Shown piece by piece: positions 5,725 through 13,360 of a stretch of DNA of 16,146 nt. The notes under the pieces were generated by a model. The model searched no databases and was not told the origin of the DNA. It saw only the letters and a program-made list of their open reading frames with translations. The stretch lies in the NCBI GenBank assembly GCA_002483285.1, contig DLHP01000023.1, positions 1 to 16,146 on the forward strand. The letters run 5' to 3'. Positions within the stretch are counted from its first letter, which is position 1. Each line of letters begins with the position of its first letter. This DNA is from Flavobacterium sp. UBA7665. Its GTDB lineage: Bacteria > Bacteroidota > Bacteroidia > Flavobacteriales > Flavobacteriaceae. The position numbers were made by a program, and so were the translations under genes.

Positions 5725-8511
5725 TTAAAATGTGTAATTGATGTTGAGCGACACGCCGGTTCCTCGCTTGAATTCACGTACGGTAAGGTCGGTTTCGGTA
5801 ATGTTCACTGTGCTTTTGGAGCCGAGTTGTCTCTTAAAAGATGGATTCAGGATGTTGTCCACCGCCAATTTCAAATCGATGTTTTTAGATAGTTTGCTTG
5901 ACCAAACAAAATCCACTTTATGAAAAGGCTTTTCGTAAATATGATCCAACCCGGCAGTTCCTACTGCGTAAATCCTGTCACCCGATACACCATATACCAA
6001 CGAGATGCTGTTTTTCATATCTTCGCTAAACTCAAAATCGTATTTCAAATCTGAGTTAATCACCCAATTGGCCGCGCCTTGCAAATCTCTTTTGCTGTTG
6101 TTTTCGAGTGGATTTTTAATTTTATCTACTTCGACTTCAGTCTGCATCAACGAAGTGTTGAAGCCAAAAGAGAAAGCGTCTAATGCGGGACTGATGCGTT
6201 TCAGTTGCAGCAACACCTCTAATTCTGCACCATAGAGTATCGCCGATTTTGAATTCTGATAGGTAGTGATTTGTCCGCCGCTACTAGCCGTTGGAATGAA
6301 TACACGTTCAATCGGATTTTCAATCTGTTTGCCAAAAACACCTACTGCAACCAGTTCTTTGGCATTTGGGAACAGTTCATATTTTAAATCGACGTTGATG
6401 TTGTCGCTATTGTTGAGGTTTGGATTTCCCAACTCTACAGTGCCGTCGGGATTGACGTATTGTATGGGCATGACTTCTATCGATACCGGTTTGGTGATGG
6501 TTTTAGATCCTGCAAAACGAATGTTGCTGTTCTCGTTCAATAGATACTTAAGGTTTACCGACGGTAGGAAATCGAGTTTCTCTTTGGTGATTTTTCTATA
6601 TTTCGCGGTAAAAGCGTCACTAATCTGGCGGTATTTGATTTCGCGAACCGAATTCTCGGCACGTACTCCGGCATTGATTTCCCATTTAGAACCGAAATTG
6701 AAAAAGGCATTCACATAACCCGCGTTGACCGTCTGGATTAACTTAGACTTGTAGTCTCCGGTCGATTCCTCTGTAAAGACCAAAAGTCCTGAATCTACGT
6801 CTTGGTTGATCTTGTCATCAATATCATTGACCGCCACATTAAACGAAGTAGACACCAACGGTTTGCCGAAAACGAAACGATAGGATGAAATCTCCTCATT
6901 GTTGAACCCATTGTAGCCTATCGAGATTTTGTTTTGTTTGCCGTTGCCCTTCTCTGCAAACTTCAAGCTGTATTCCAGCATTGACGAAAAGTAACGGTCG
7001 CCCGAAACATCAAGGAATTGACGGATCAAATTGTTTCCGCCATAGGTCGTGTTGATTTCGGTTTCGCTTATTTTTTCACCGGTGATGAATTTGCGGTCTG
7101 GCTGGATAAATGAAGTTTTCACATAAGAAAGCCCGCCTTTAAGGCTGTGGTTTCCACTGGCGGTGAGGTCGTAATTGGCTAATAATTGGTTGTTCCAATA
7201 TTTAGATTCCTCAAATTGGTTGGCCCGAATCAGGATATTCGGGTTGGTCGACAAGCTATTTGTATAACCCAATTGGTCCTGGATGATACTAGAGGTCGAT
7301 CGGAGCATAAAAGAATTCAGCGCAATCCCAAAACGGTTCGATTTGTATTTCACGCCCGCCAACCCCGAAAAGGAAGTGATGTAAGAATATTTGGAGGTTG
7401 AGAGGTTGTTGTCGTAATTACCTTGTCCCTGGTTGAAAGTTCTATCAATACCCTTGCGGATTTGGTAATTGTTGTCGGCATTCAACGAAAAGATATAGCT
7501 GATGGAACGCTCTTTTTCAAGCTTGAATTTCTCGGCATGCAAAAACCCCACACTGTTATTGATTGGGCTTGAGGTCTGGTCAACATTCCATGAATTTTGT
7601 TTCGATGAATTGGCATAGTCTGTAGCACTCGCTTTTTTACCAGAAGGTCTTCCGCCATAATAAGCAGGCAATTCACGGTCTTTGCCGAGGAAACCCAAAA
7701 ACCCTTGCGTGGTGTTGGCGTCTTCAGAAATCAGAAAATCGCGGCCGTTGTTCCCAGTAGTAAACCCAAATCCGGTGCTGATTTTTGTAATGCTCGTGCG
7801 GGGCTGAGCCGTTTCAATATTAATGGTCGCTCCGGCAAAATCACCTGAGATATTTGGATTGAACGTCTTGTAAACGCTCAGTACACCTACAATGTCGGTT
7901 GGGAATAAATCCAACGGGATGATTTTCTTAAACGGGCTGTTAGACGGAGCCTGCAAATCATTGATCAATAGGTTGTTGTAACGGTCTTCAAGCCCTCTGA
8001 CGAACAAACCGCGCGATTCTACTTTAGCAATCCCTGTAATTTTAGAAAGACCTTCCTCTACATCACTTACGCCTTTTCTCGACATTTCCTGAGCACCGAT
8101 ACTTTGTTTGATTTCGACTGCTTTCTTTTGTTCGAGCAACAAGGCGGTCTCTTTTTCGCGGCTTACAGCGGCAGCTTTCACCACTACATCTTCTAAGGTG
8201 TAATTACCTGAACCGAGAACTTTGTTGATTGTAACGGTTTCTCCGGCCACAACGGTTACCGAAGCTTCTGCATTTTCATAACCCAAAAAGCTAAAAACAA
8301 GGGTATAGGTTCCGGCCGCTACATTAAAGGAGTATTTTCCGTTTTCATCCGAAGTGGTCCCGATTTGGGTTCCCTTGATCATCGCGTTGGCAAACGGTAA
8401 AGGTGCATTATTAGATTCTTTATCGGTGATCGTGCCCGATATCGTACCTTTGGTTTGCGCCAGCACGAAAGAACTAATAAATAAGGTGAGCATTAAAAAT
8501 CTTAATTTCAT
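5725..8511 (-). CDS. TonB-dependent receptor with carboxypeptidase-like N-terminal domain
   Basis: The 928-residue protein is an outer-membrane active transporter driven by TonB. A signal peptide (residues 1-18, before QTKG) leads into a carboxypeptidase-regulatory-like beta domain (about 20-100: GTISGTITD, GTYTLVFSFLGYE). The plug (about 115-240) contains IGAQEMSRKGVSDVEEGL, GLFVRGLEDRYN, LFPTDIVGVLSVYKTF and GDFAGATINIET. The rest is a 22-strand-type barrel ending in a terminal Phe (NINYTF), the usual BAM signal. The plug wording (VRGL, DLFP, VYKT, GG-like NI) recalls the family typified by Xanthomonas/Caulobacter receptors rather than SusC. The start at 8511 is the ATG just before the signal peptide. 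It heads an operon with the surface lipoprotein and is divergent from a two-component system, 184 bp away. Substrate is unknown. Confidence 0.93.
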   Translation of the reverse strand: MKLRFLMLTLFISSFVLAQTKGTISGTITDKESNNAPLPFANAMIKGTQIGTTSDENGKYSFNVAAGTYTLVFSFLGYENAEASVTVVAGETVTINKVLGSGNYTLEDVVVKAAAVSREKETALLLEQKKAVEIKQSIGAQEMSRKGVSDVEEGLSKITGIAKVESRGLFVRGLEDRYNNLLINDLQAPSNSPFKKIIPLDLFPTDIVGVLSVYKTFNPNISGDFAGATINIETAQPRTSITKISTGFGFTTGNNGRDFLISEDANTTQGFLGFLGKDRELPAYYGGRPSGKKASATDYANSSKQNSWNVDQTSSPINNSVGFLHAEKFKLEKERSISYIFSLNADNNYQIRKGIDRTFNQGQGNYDNNLSTSKYSYITSFSGLAGVKYKSNRFGIALNSFMLRSTSSIIQDQLGYTNSLSTNPNILIRANQFEESKYWNNQLLANYDLTASGNHSLKGGLSYVKTSFIQPDRKFITGEKISETEINTTYGGNNLIRQFLDVSGDRYFSSMLEYSLKFAEKGNGKQNKISIGYNGFNNEEISSYRFVFGKPLVSTSFNVAVNDIDDKINQDVDSGLLVFTEESTGDYKSKLIQTVNAGYVNAFFNFGSKWEINAGVRAENSVREIKYRQISDAFTAKYRKITKEKLDFLPSVNLKYLLNENSNIRFAGSKTITKPVSIEVMPIQYVNPDGTVELGNPNLNNSDNINVDLKYELFPNAKELVAVGVFGKQIENPIERVFIPTASSGGQITTYQNSKSAILYGAELEVLLQLKRISPALDAFSFGFNTSLMQTEVEVDKIKNPLENNSKRDLQGAANWVINSDLKYDFEFSEDMKNSISLVYGVSGDRIYAVGTAGLDHIYEKPFHKVDFVWSSKLSKNIDLKLAVDNILNPSFKRQLGSKSTVNITETDLTVREFKRGTGVSLNINYTF

Positions 8512-8570
8512 TATGGTGTTTAGTTTAATTTGGGGCAAAGTAACGCCCGAGCTGTAAAGTTCATGTTATT

Positions 8571-8645
8571 CGCCTATTACGATTTGGTTTGCTAAAGATT
8601 ACCGAATTGTTAACATATTAAATTACGGTTAACTCGAAATAGGCG
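8571..8645. promoter_or_regulatory. Shared regulatory region with inverted and spaced repeats
   Basis: CGCCTATT (8571-8578) and AATAGGCG (8638-8645) form a perfect 8-bp inverted repeat 67 bp apart. Between or overlapping them are three ATTACG/ATTACCG words at 8576, 8598 and 8622 (22 and 24 bp apart, near two helical turns) and two GTTAAC palindromes at 8609 and 8628. The region lies between the divergent receptor and response-regulator genes. Neither side shows a full TTG-N19-TAnnTTTG promoter, which fits activator-dependent promoters. Binding by the adjacent regulator is an inference. Confidence 0.45.
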
Positions 8646-8653
8646 TATTTTTT

Positions 8654-8661
8654 TATCTTTA
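8654..8661 (+). promoter_or_regulatory. -7-like element of the response-regulator operon
   Basis: TATCTTTA matches TAnnTTTG except for the last base and would give a leader of about 28 bases before the ATG at 8696. No TTG lies at the -33 position. The inverted-repeat half-site at 8638-8645 lies where an activator could stand in for it. Confidence 0.4.
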
Positions 8662-8695
8662 CATTTACAATCTCAAACCCCAACTTTTTCATCCA

Positions 8696-9382
8696 ATGAA
8701 GAAAAAAGACATTAAGATTTTACTCGTTGACGACGAACAGGATATCTTAGAGATTGTAGGATACAACCTCACCCAAGAAGGTTATCAGGTCGTAACCGCC
8801 GCAAACGGGAAAGAAGCCGTGGCCAAAGCCAAAAAGGAACTGCCGCAACTCATCATCATGGATGTCATGATGCCAGAAATGGACGGGATGGAAGCCTGCG
8901 AAATCATCCGCAAAACGCCCGAACTCAGCCAGGTCATCATCACCTTTTTAACCGCTCGCGGCGAAGATTACTCACAGGTAGCCGGTTTTGACGCCGGTGC
9001 CGACGACTACATCACCAAACCCATCAAACCCAAATTGCTCGTGAGTAAAGTCAAGGCGCTACTCAGAAGGCTCAAGGACGACGATGGTAAAAACTCCGAA
9101 ACCCTCAATGTTGGTGGTATAGAAATCAACCGCGAAGAGTATAAAATCATTAAGGACAACACTGAAATCGTTTTGCCCAGAAAGGAATTCGAGTTGTTTT
9201 ACCTACTTGCCTCCAAACCCGGAAAAGTTTTCAAGCGCGAGGAAATCCTCGATAAAGTATGGGGCAATGAAGTCATCGTAGGCGGGCGCACCATAGATGT
9301 ACACATCCGCAAACTGCGCGAGAAAATCGGCGATGACTTTTTTAAGACCATCAAAGGGGTTGGCTATAAGTTTGAAGTGTAA
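8696..9382 (+). CDS. PhoB/OmpR-family response regulator
   Basis: The 228-residue protein is a phosphorylation-controlled transcription factor. The receiver domain (about 5-122) has the acidic pocket D12-D13, phosphoacceptor D56 in LIIMDVMMPEMDG, T86 and K108 in ADDYITKPIKP. A winged-helix effector domain (about 130-228) ends in the typical RTIDVHIRKLREKIG...GVGYKFEV. The LTARGED and ITKP surroundings are closest to PhoB-type receivers, but this does not prove a phosphate role. The stop codon is immediately followed by the kinase ATG (no gap), so the pair is co-translated. It is divergent from the TonB-dependent receptor operon and is the best candidate for its regulator. Confidence 0.93.
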   Translation: MKKKDIKILLVDDEQDILEIVGYNLTQEGYQVVTAANGKEAVAKAKKELPQLIIMDVMMPEMDGMEACEIIRKTPELSQVIITFLTARGEDYSQVAGFDAGADDYITKPIKPKLLVSKVKALLRRLKDDDGKNSETLNVGGIEINREEYKIIKDNTEIVLPRKEFELFYLLASKPGKVFKREEILDKVWGNEVIVGGRTIDVHIRKLREKIGDDFFKTIKGVGYKFEV

Positions 9383-10426
9383 ATGGGTGTCAGTTTCAAA
9401 AAAACCTACAAGTTTGCAATCCGTTCGGCGTTGTACATTACCTTTTTCTCCACGGCATTGGTTGCGTTTTTAACTTGGTGGTTTTTTGAATTTTCACTCG
9501 ATTTTTGCTTGTATTTCGCCGTGTGCATCGCGGCTTTTTCCTTCTTTGTATTGCAATACCGTGTAGAGCGGTTCATTTACCGTCGCGTAAAGAAAATTTA
9601 CGACGATGTTTCGCTACTCGAATCCTCTTCTTTCAGGAACCAATCAGTGACCACAGACATGGCCACGCTCACGCGCGAAGTCAAGAAATTCGCCACCGAC
9701 AAAAAACTCGAGATCGAAATGCTCAAGGTGCGCGAAGAATACCGACGCGAGTTCCTGGGCAATGTCTCACACGAGCTCAAAACCCCTTTATTTACAGTAC
9801 AGGGCTATCTTTCTACTTTGCTCGACGGCGCCATGAGCGACAAAACTGTGCGCAAAAAATACCTCGAACGTGCCGAGAAAGGCGTCGAGCGGCTCATTTA
9901 CATCGTGCAGGATTTGGATATGATTACCAAGCTCGAACTCGGCGATCTCAACCTCGATATCACGCAGTTCAATATCGTCAAACTCGTTCAGGATGTCTTT
10001 GATTTGCTCGAAATGGAAGCCTCCAAAAAAGACATCATGCTGCTTTTTGACATGCGCTACAACAAACCCATCATGGTGCAAGCCGACCGCGAGAAGATCG
10101 AGCAAGTTGTGATCAATCTCGTGGTGAACTCCATCAAATATGGTAAGGAGAAAGGTTCGACTGAAGTCAGCATCGAAAGCCTTACAGAAAACAAAGTCAT
10201 CGTGCGTTTTAAGGACAATGGCGAAGGCATCGAAAAGCAAAACATCCCAAGGTTGTTCGAACGGTTTTACCGCGTCGATAAAAGCGGCGCCCGCAGCGAA
10301 GGTGGATCGGGTCTCGGGCTGTCAATCGTCAAGCACATCATTGAGGCGCATGACGAAAAGATTTACGTGGAAAGCCAATTTGGTGTGGGTTCTGAATTCT
10401 CATTCACACTCGAAAAGGCAAAATAA
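9383..10426 (+). CDS. Sensor histidine kinase with minimal extracytoplasmic loop
   Basis: The 347-residue inner-membrane kinase has two closely spaced membrane segments (about residues 13-35 and 39-58) joined by only about five residues, so there is no periplasmic sensor domain. A charged juxtamembrane stretch (59-115) shows no PAS domain. The dimerisation domain has H130 in NVSHELKTP. The ATPase domain shows an N-box (INLVVNSIKYG), FKDNGEGI, the F-box region LFERFYRVD and SEGGSGLGLSIVKHI. Phosphate passes to the adjacent response regulator. Because the sensor is missing, it probably senses in the membrane or through a partner protein. The last 27 bases overlap the convergent glycosyltransferase gene. 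Confidence 0.93.
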   Translation: MGVSFKKTYKFAIRSALYITFFSTALVAFLTWWFFEFSLDFCLYFAVCIAAFSFFVLQYRVERFIYRRVKKIYDDVSLLESSSFRNQSVTTDMATLTREVKKFATDKKLEIEMLKVREEYRREFLGNVSHELKTPLFTVQGYLSTLLDGAMSDKTVRKKYLERAEKGVERLIYIVQDLDMITKLELGDLNLDITQFNIVKLVQDVFDLLEMEASKKDIMLLFDMRYNKPIMVQADREKIEQVVINLVVNSIKYGKEKGSTEVSIESLTENKVIVRFKDNGEGIEKQNIPRLFERFYRVDKSGARSEGGSGLGLSIVKHIIEAHDEKIYVESQFGVGSEFSFTLEKAK

Positions 10427-11470
10427 ATTCTTCCAGTGCACAGCGTTCTCACGCTCGGGCAAACCCTTATAAATTTCGGTCTGCGCCAAATCTTCGAGTT
10501 TAAAATCGTCCTGCGAAGCAAAAGGGAAGAGGCCGCCGCGCTGCAATTTTTTGGCGAGGTATTCCTGTTCGTATTGGCCCGGCGTAGGGATGAAAAAGGC
10601 TTTCTTGCCCAGTTTAGCAAGGTCCATAATCGTAGTATACCCAGAGCGGCAGAGTACCAGCCCGCTTTCGTTGAAGGTCTGTTGCAACTGATGGGTGGTC
10701 ATGAAATTGTAATAGGTCACGCGCCCGGCTTGTTCCTTTTTCTGTTTGGCCTCGACCTTGCCGCAGATAAAAACCACCTCGCCATCGTATTGGGGAACTA
10801 GCTCGCGCAGCCGCTGCTCGAGCATGCCACGTTGTGGTTCTGGCCCCGAAAGGATCACCATCAAATCGTATTTTTTGCGTAGATTTTCTTTAGTAAGCCG
10901 ACTTAAAGGCCCAAGGTATTTGATTGGGAAATCGGCTTGCTTGACGTGGCCGAGTTTGCCGGTAAGGTTGGGTTTTTCTTCCCAATCGGGCACCCAGCAT
11001 TCATCGAATTTCCGCATGGCCTGTTGGTGCAACCTGCTCGAAAACCAAGTTGTATTCCCGCTCAAAACATTGAGTTGGTGCGTCACGAATACCGATTGCA
11101 CTTTCTTGTTGAACACCCCAATGCGGTTGTCTGATATGATGCCGGTGAGGTTGTATTCCTTAACCCATTTCTTGACTTGCTTTTTCTCTGCAAGTACGGC
11201 GTCGATCATGCGGGGCATGTTCTTGAGCATCTTCCATTTGAAATTGGCGCCGTTCTTGGCATATTCAATGTCGTAGGAGGGCAATTCCAGTGCAATCAAA
11301 TGTGGGAATTCTTTTCGCAGCATGTCGAGTGCCACACCGTCGGATGCGATAATCGGCGTAAATCCGTTGGCTTCTAGCGCCTGGATAATTGGGATACAGC
11401 GCGTGGCATGGCCCAATCCCCAATTGAGCGGCGCGACGAGTATGTTTTTGGAAGTCAGGTCTAAAGGCAT
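10400..11470 (-). CDS. MurG-like (GT28-type) glycosyltransferase
   Basis: The 356-residue protein has the two-Rossmann-domain layout of GT-B enzymes. The N-terminal half begins with ILVAPLNWGLGHATR (residues 10-24), a glycine-rich acceptor-side loop as in MurG and diacylglycerol glycosyltransferases. The C-terminal half has VILSGPEPQR (205-214) and CRSGYTTIMDLAKLGKKAFFIPTPGQYEQE (starting at residue 274), corresponding to the nucleotide-sugar site of MurG-like enzymes. No signal peptide or membrane span is seen. It probably transfers a sugar from a nucleotide donor to a lipid or cell-envelope acceptor; donor and acceptor are unknown. MurG itself normally sits in the division/cell-wall cluster, so this is more likely a different member. 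It is divergent from trmB (88 bp), and its 3' end overlaps the kinase gene by 27 bp with no terminator visible. Confidence 0.8.
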   Translation of the reverse strand: MPLDLTSKNILVAPLNWGLGHATRCIPIIQALEANGFTPIIASDGVALDMLRKEFPHLIALELPSYDIEYAKNGANFKWKMLKNMPRMIDAVLAEKKQVKKWVKEYNLTGIISDNRIGVFNKKVQSVFVTHQLNVLSGNTTWFSSRLHQQAMRKFDECWVPDWEEKPNLTGKLGHVKQADFPIKYLGPLSRLTKENLRKKYDLMVILSGPEPQRGMLEQRLRELVPQYDGEVVFICGKVEAKQKKEQAGRVTYYNFMTTHQLQQTFNESGLVLCRSGYTTIMDLAKLGKKAFFIPTPGQYEQEYLAKKLQRGGLFPFASQDDFKLEDLAQTEIYKGLPERENAVHWKNLFCLFECE

Positions 11471-11531
11471 TTTTGTTTTGTCGGATTTGGTGTCGGCAAG
11501 ATAAAAACATTTCCCGTGCGGTATATTTCCT

Positions 11532-11539
11532 TAATTTTG
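11532..11539 (+). promoter_or_regulatory. -7 element upstream of trmB
   Basis: TAATTTTG matches TAnnTTTG and lies 19 bases before the GTG start at 11559. A TTG at -33 is not seen. Confidence 0.5.
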
Positions 11540-11558
11540 CCAAAACATTAAGTATACC

Positions 11559-12233
11559 GTGGGAAGTAAAAATAAGCTAAAAAGATTTAAGGAGAACGAA
11601 ACTTTTACAAACGTTTTCCAGCCAACAAGAGAAGAGGTCACCTCCGATTCATTCGCGCTCAAAGGCAAGTGGAATATCGATTTTTTCAAGAACGACCATC
11701 CGCTTGTACTAGAACTCGGCTGCGGCAAAGGCGAATATACCATCGGTTTGGCCGAGCGATATCCCAAAAAAAACTTTATCGGCATAGACATTAAGGGCGC
11801 GCGGTTCTGGCGTGGCGCGAAAACTGCTGTCGATTCGGGACTGTCTAACGTGGCTTTCGTTCGTACGCAAATCGAGCTCATCGACCATATTTTTTTTAGC
11901 CATGAAGTCGATGAAATCTGGATTACTTTCCCCGATCCGCAGATCAAATACAAACGCACCAAACACCGCATGACCAACGCCGATTTCCTGGCATTGTACC
12001 AAAAAATCCTCAAACCCGGCGGGGTCATGAACCTCAAGACCGACAGCGAATTCATGCACGGTTACACGCTCGGATTGCTGCATGGCGCGGGCCACGAAGT
12101 TTTATATGCCAACCACAATGTGTATGAAAACCACGGCGCCCCAGAAGAAGTAACCGCAATCCAGACGTTTTATGAGAAGCAATATTTGGAAAAGAGCAAA
12201 GCAATTACGTATATTCGGTTCAGAATTAAGTAG
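11559..12233 (+). CDS. trmB: tRNA (guanine-N7-)-methyltransferase
   Basis: The enzyme uses S-adenosylmethionine to form m7G at position 46 of tRNA variable loops. The 224-residue protein has the SAM-binding ELGCGKGEYT (about residues 52-61), FIGIDIKGARFWRGAK (about 73-88), the family motif FPDPQIKYKRTKHRM and the C-terminal EEVTAIQTFYE. The start is GTG at 11559, giving MGSKNKLKRF; no in-frame ATG precedes it after the promoter. FPDPQIKYKR replaces the more common FPDPWPKxRH, a conservative variation. It is the first gene of a probable trmB-lysE-atl group but is separated from the next gene by a 97-bp repeat region. Confidence 0.95.
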   Translation: MGSKNKLKRFKENETFTNVFQPTREEVTSDSFALKGKWNIDFFKNDHPLVLELGCGKGEYTIGLAERYPKKNFIGIDIKGARFWRGAKTAVDSGLSNVAFVRTQIELIDHIFFSHEVDEIWITFPDPQIKYKRTKHRMTNADFLALYQKILKPGGVMNLKTDSEFMHGYTLGLLHGAGHEVLYANHNVYENHGAPEEVTAIQTFYEKQYLEKSKAITYIRFRIK

Positions 12234-12237
12234 TTGA

Positions 12238-12325
12238 AAGGGTTCAGGGTACAAGGTTCAGGGACATCCCTAACCTACATTTATCCTACGCCCAAGTCCT
12301 GAACCCTGCACCCTTAAACCCTGCG
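12238..12325. repeat. GGTTCAGGG/CCCTGAACC inverted repeat
   Basis: The left arm (about 12238-12264) contains GGTTCAGGG twice. The right arm (about 12296-12325) carries the imperfect reverse complement TCCTGAACCCTGCACCC...AAACCCTG. A middle of about 30 bases is unpaired. The element fills nearly the whole gap between trmB and the LysE gene and ends six bases before the ATG. In RNA it would form a long hairpin that could reduce read-through or affect translation of the downstream gene. It looks like an inserted repeat unit. Confidence 0.7.
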
Positions 12326-12330
12326 CCATC

Positions 12331-12966
12331 ATGAACTTCGTGTTGCCTTTCTTCTCCGGTTTTCTCACCGCTTCTGTAGGCATCGCGCTTCCCGGACTTA
12401 TCAACATGACCGCAGCCAAGATTAGCATTCGCGACGGACGCGAGCGTGCGCTCATGTTTATTCTTGGCGCGCTGATCATCATTTTTTTCCAAACCTTATC
12501 GGCGGTACTGTTTGCACGTTATATAGATGCGCGGCCAGAAATTGTGGTGTTGTTGCGCGAAGTGGGTTTTGGTATTTTCTCGTTGCTCGCAATCTACTTT
12601 TTCTTTTTCGCCAAAACGCCCAAGAAAATCAAGAAAGAAACCCTCAACATGCGCAGCAAAACGAGCCGTTTTTTCCTCGGGATGTTGCTCTCCACAATTA
12701 ATTTCTTTCCGGTACCGTATTATGTCTTTATTACCATTTCACTGGCTTCGTATCGGTTGTTTTCATTCAACCAAATCCCAATTTTTCTGTTCCTCATCGG
12801 CGTGATGTTGGGTTCGGCCGTTATTTTCTATTACTACATTAGTTTTTTCGGGAAGATAGAATCCAAAACCGACTTCTTTTTTAGGAACATGAATAAGATC
12901 CTGGGCACTATTACAGCGGTCGTTGCGTTCCTGAGCCTGTGCAGTATCTTAAACTACTATTATTGA
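12331..12966 (+). CDS. LysE-family membrane exporter
   Basis: The 211-residue inner-membrane protein has about six hydrophobic segments (around residues 3-27, 38-62, 70-90, 110-135, 145-172 and 188-208) and the size of LysE/RhtB transporters. The N-terminal ASVGIALPGLINMTAAKISIRDGRERAL follows the family pattern of a small-residue helix with a proline-glycine kink (PG) and a basic loop. The family exports amino acids or other small cationic metabolites; the substrate here is unknown. The start at 12331 directly follows the inverted repeat and shows no ribosome binding site. The TGA stop overlaps the ATG of the next gene by one base, so the two are likely translationally coupled. Confidence 0.85.
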   Translation: MNFVLPFFSGFLTASVGIALPGLINMTAAKISIRDGRERALMFILGALIIIFFQTLSAVLFARYIDARPEIVVLLREVGFGIFSLLAIYFFFFAKTPKKIKKETLNMRSKTSRFFLGMLLSTINFFPVPYYVFITISLASYRLFSFNQIPIFLFLIGVMLGSAVIFYYYISFFGKIESKTDFFFRNMNKILGTITAVVAFLSLCSILNYYY

Positions 12967-13289
12967 TGGAAGCCAATTTCTTTGACCGGGTATATGCCGT
13001 GGCACGCCAAATTCCTTATGGCAAAGTCACTTCTTACGGCGCCATTGCCAAGGCCATCGGCAGCGGACGTTCGGCCCGGATGGTGGGTTACGCCATGAAT
13101 GCCTGCGGCGGACGCGACGATGTTCCCGCGCATCGCGTGGTCAACCGCAAAGGATTGCTCACCGGGAAACACCATTTTGACGGAACCAACCTCATGCAAC
13201 AGCTGCTGGAAAGCGAGGGCGTCGAGGTGGTTGACAACCAGATTGTAGATTTTGAAAAGCATTTTTGGCAGCCTGAGATCCAGAAATAA
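12966..13289 (+). CDS. Alkyltransferase-like protein (Cys-less MGMT homologue)
   Basis: The 107-residue protein matches the DNA-binding domain of O6-alkylguanine-DNA alkyltransferases: IPYGKVTSYGAIAKAIG (residues 16-32), SARMVGYAMN with the arginine finger R38, and VPAHRVVNRKG (53-63). The catalytic cysteine of PCHRV is replaced by alanine (A55), so it cannot accept an alkyl group. It belongs with the alkyltransferase-like proteins, which bind O6-alkylguanine, flip the base and hand the lesion to nucleotide excision repair. The usual length is about 100-110 residues. The start at 12966 is chosen because it overlaps the LysE stop (TGATG) and opens exactly at the domain; an in-frame upstream start lies inside lysE. 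It probably depends on the upstream gene for expression. Confidence 0.9.
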   Translation: MEANFFDRVYAVARQIPYGKVTSYGAIAKAIGSGRSARMVGYAMNACGGRDDVPAHRVVNRKGLLTGKHHFDGTNLMQQLLESEGVEVVDNQIVDFEKHFWQPEIQK

Positions 13290-13316
13290 ACCCATCGATA
13301 AAACCAATCCAAATTC

Positions 13317-13347
13317 TTTACAATCAAAACTTTTCACGCTATATTTG
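13317..13347 (+). promoter_or_regulatory. Promoter of the mrp-nfu operon
   Basis: TATATTTG at 13340-13347 fits the -7 consensus exactly. The -33 position (13317-13319, spacer 20) reads TTT instead of TTG. Transcription would begin near 13354, leaving a leader of about 33 bases that contains the palindrome at 13361-13374. Confidence 0.65.
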
Positions 13348-13360
13348 CAATCTAAAATCA

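Noticed and set aside
5679..5777. Extension of the lipoprotein gene upstream of 5678
   Set aside because: The extended N-terminus would bury the lipoprotein signal peptide and overlaps the end of the receptor gene.
5725..8511. SusC-type glycan transporter
   Set aside because: No SusD-like gene follows, and the plug motifs resemble a different receptor group.
8536..8543. TTACTTTG as the -7 element of the receptor operon
   Set aside because: The second base breaks the consensus TA and no TTG lies at -33; too weak to list as a promoter.
9505..10240. Long open frames in other phases of the kinase gene (plus 9505-10002, minus 9788-10240)
   Set aside because: They are low-complexity shadows of the clear kinase reading frame.
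12939..12965. Upstream start of the alkyltransferase-like gene
   Set aside because: It lies within lysE; the overlapping TGATG start gives the family's normal length.
12966..13289. Active O6-methylguanine-DNA methyltransferase
   Set aside because: The acceptor cysteine is alanine, so only recognition, not repair, is supported.
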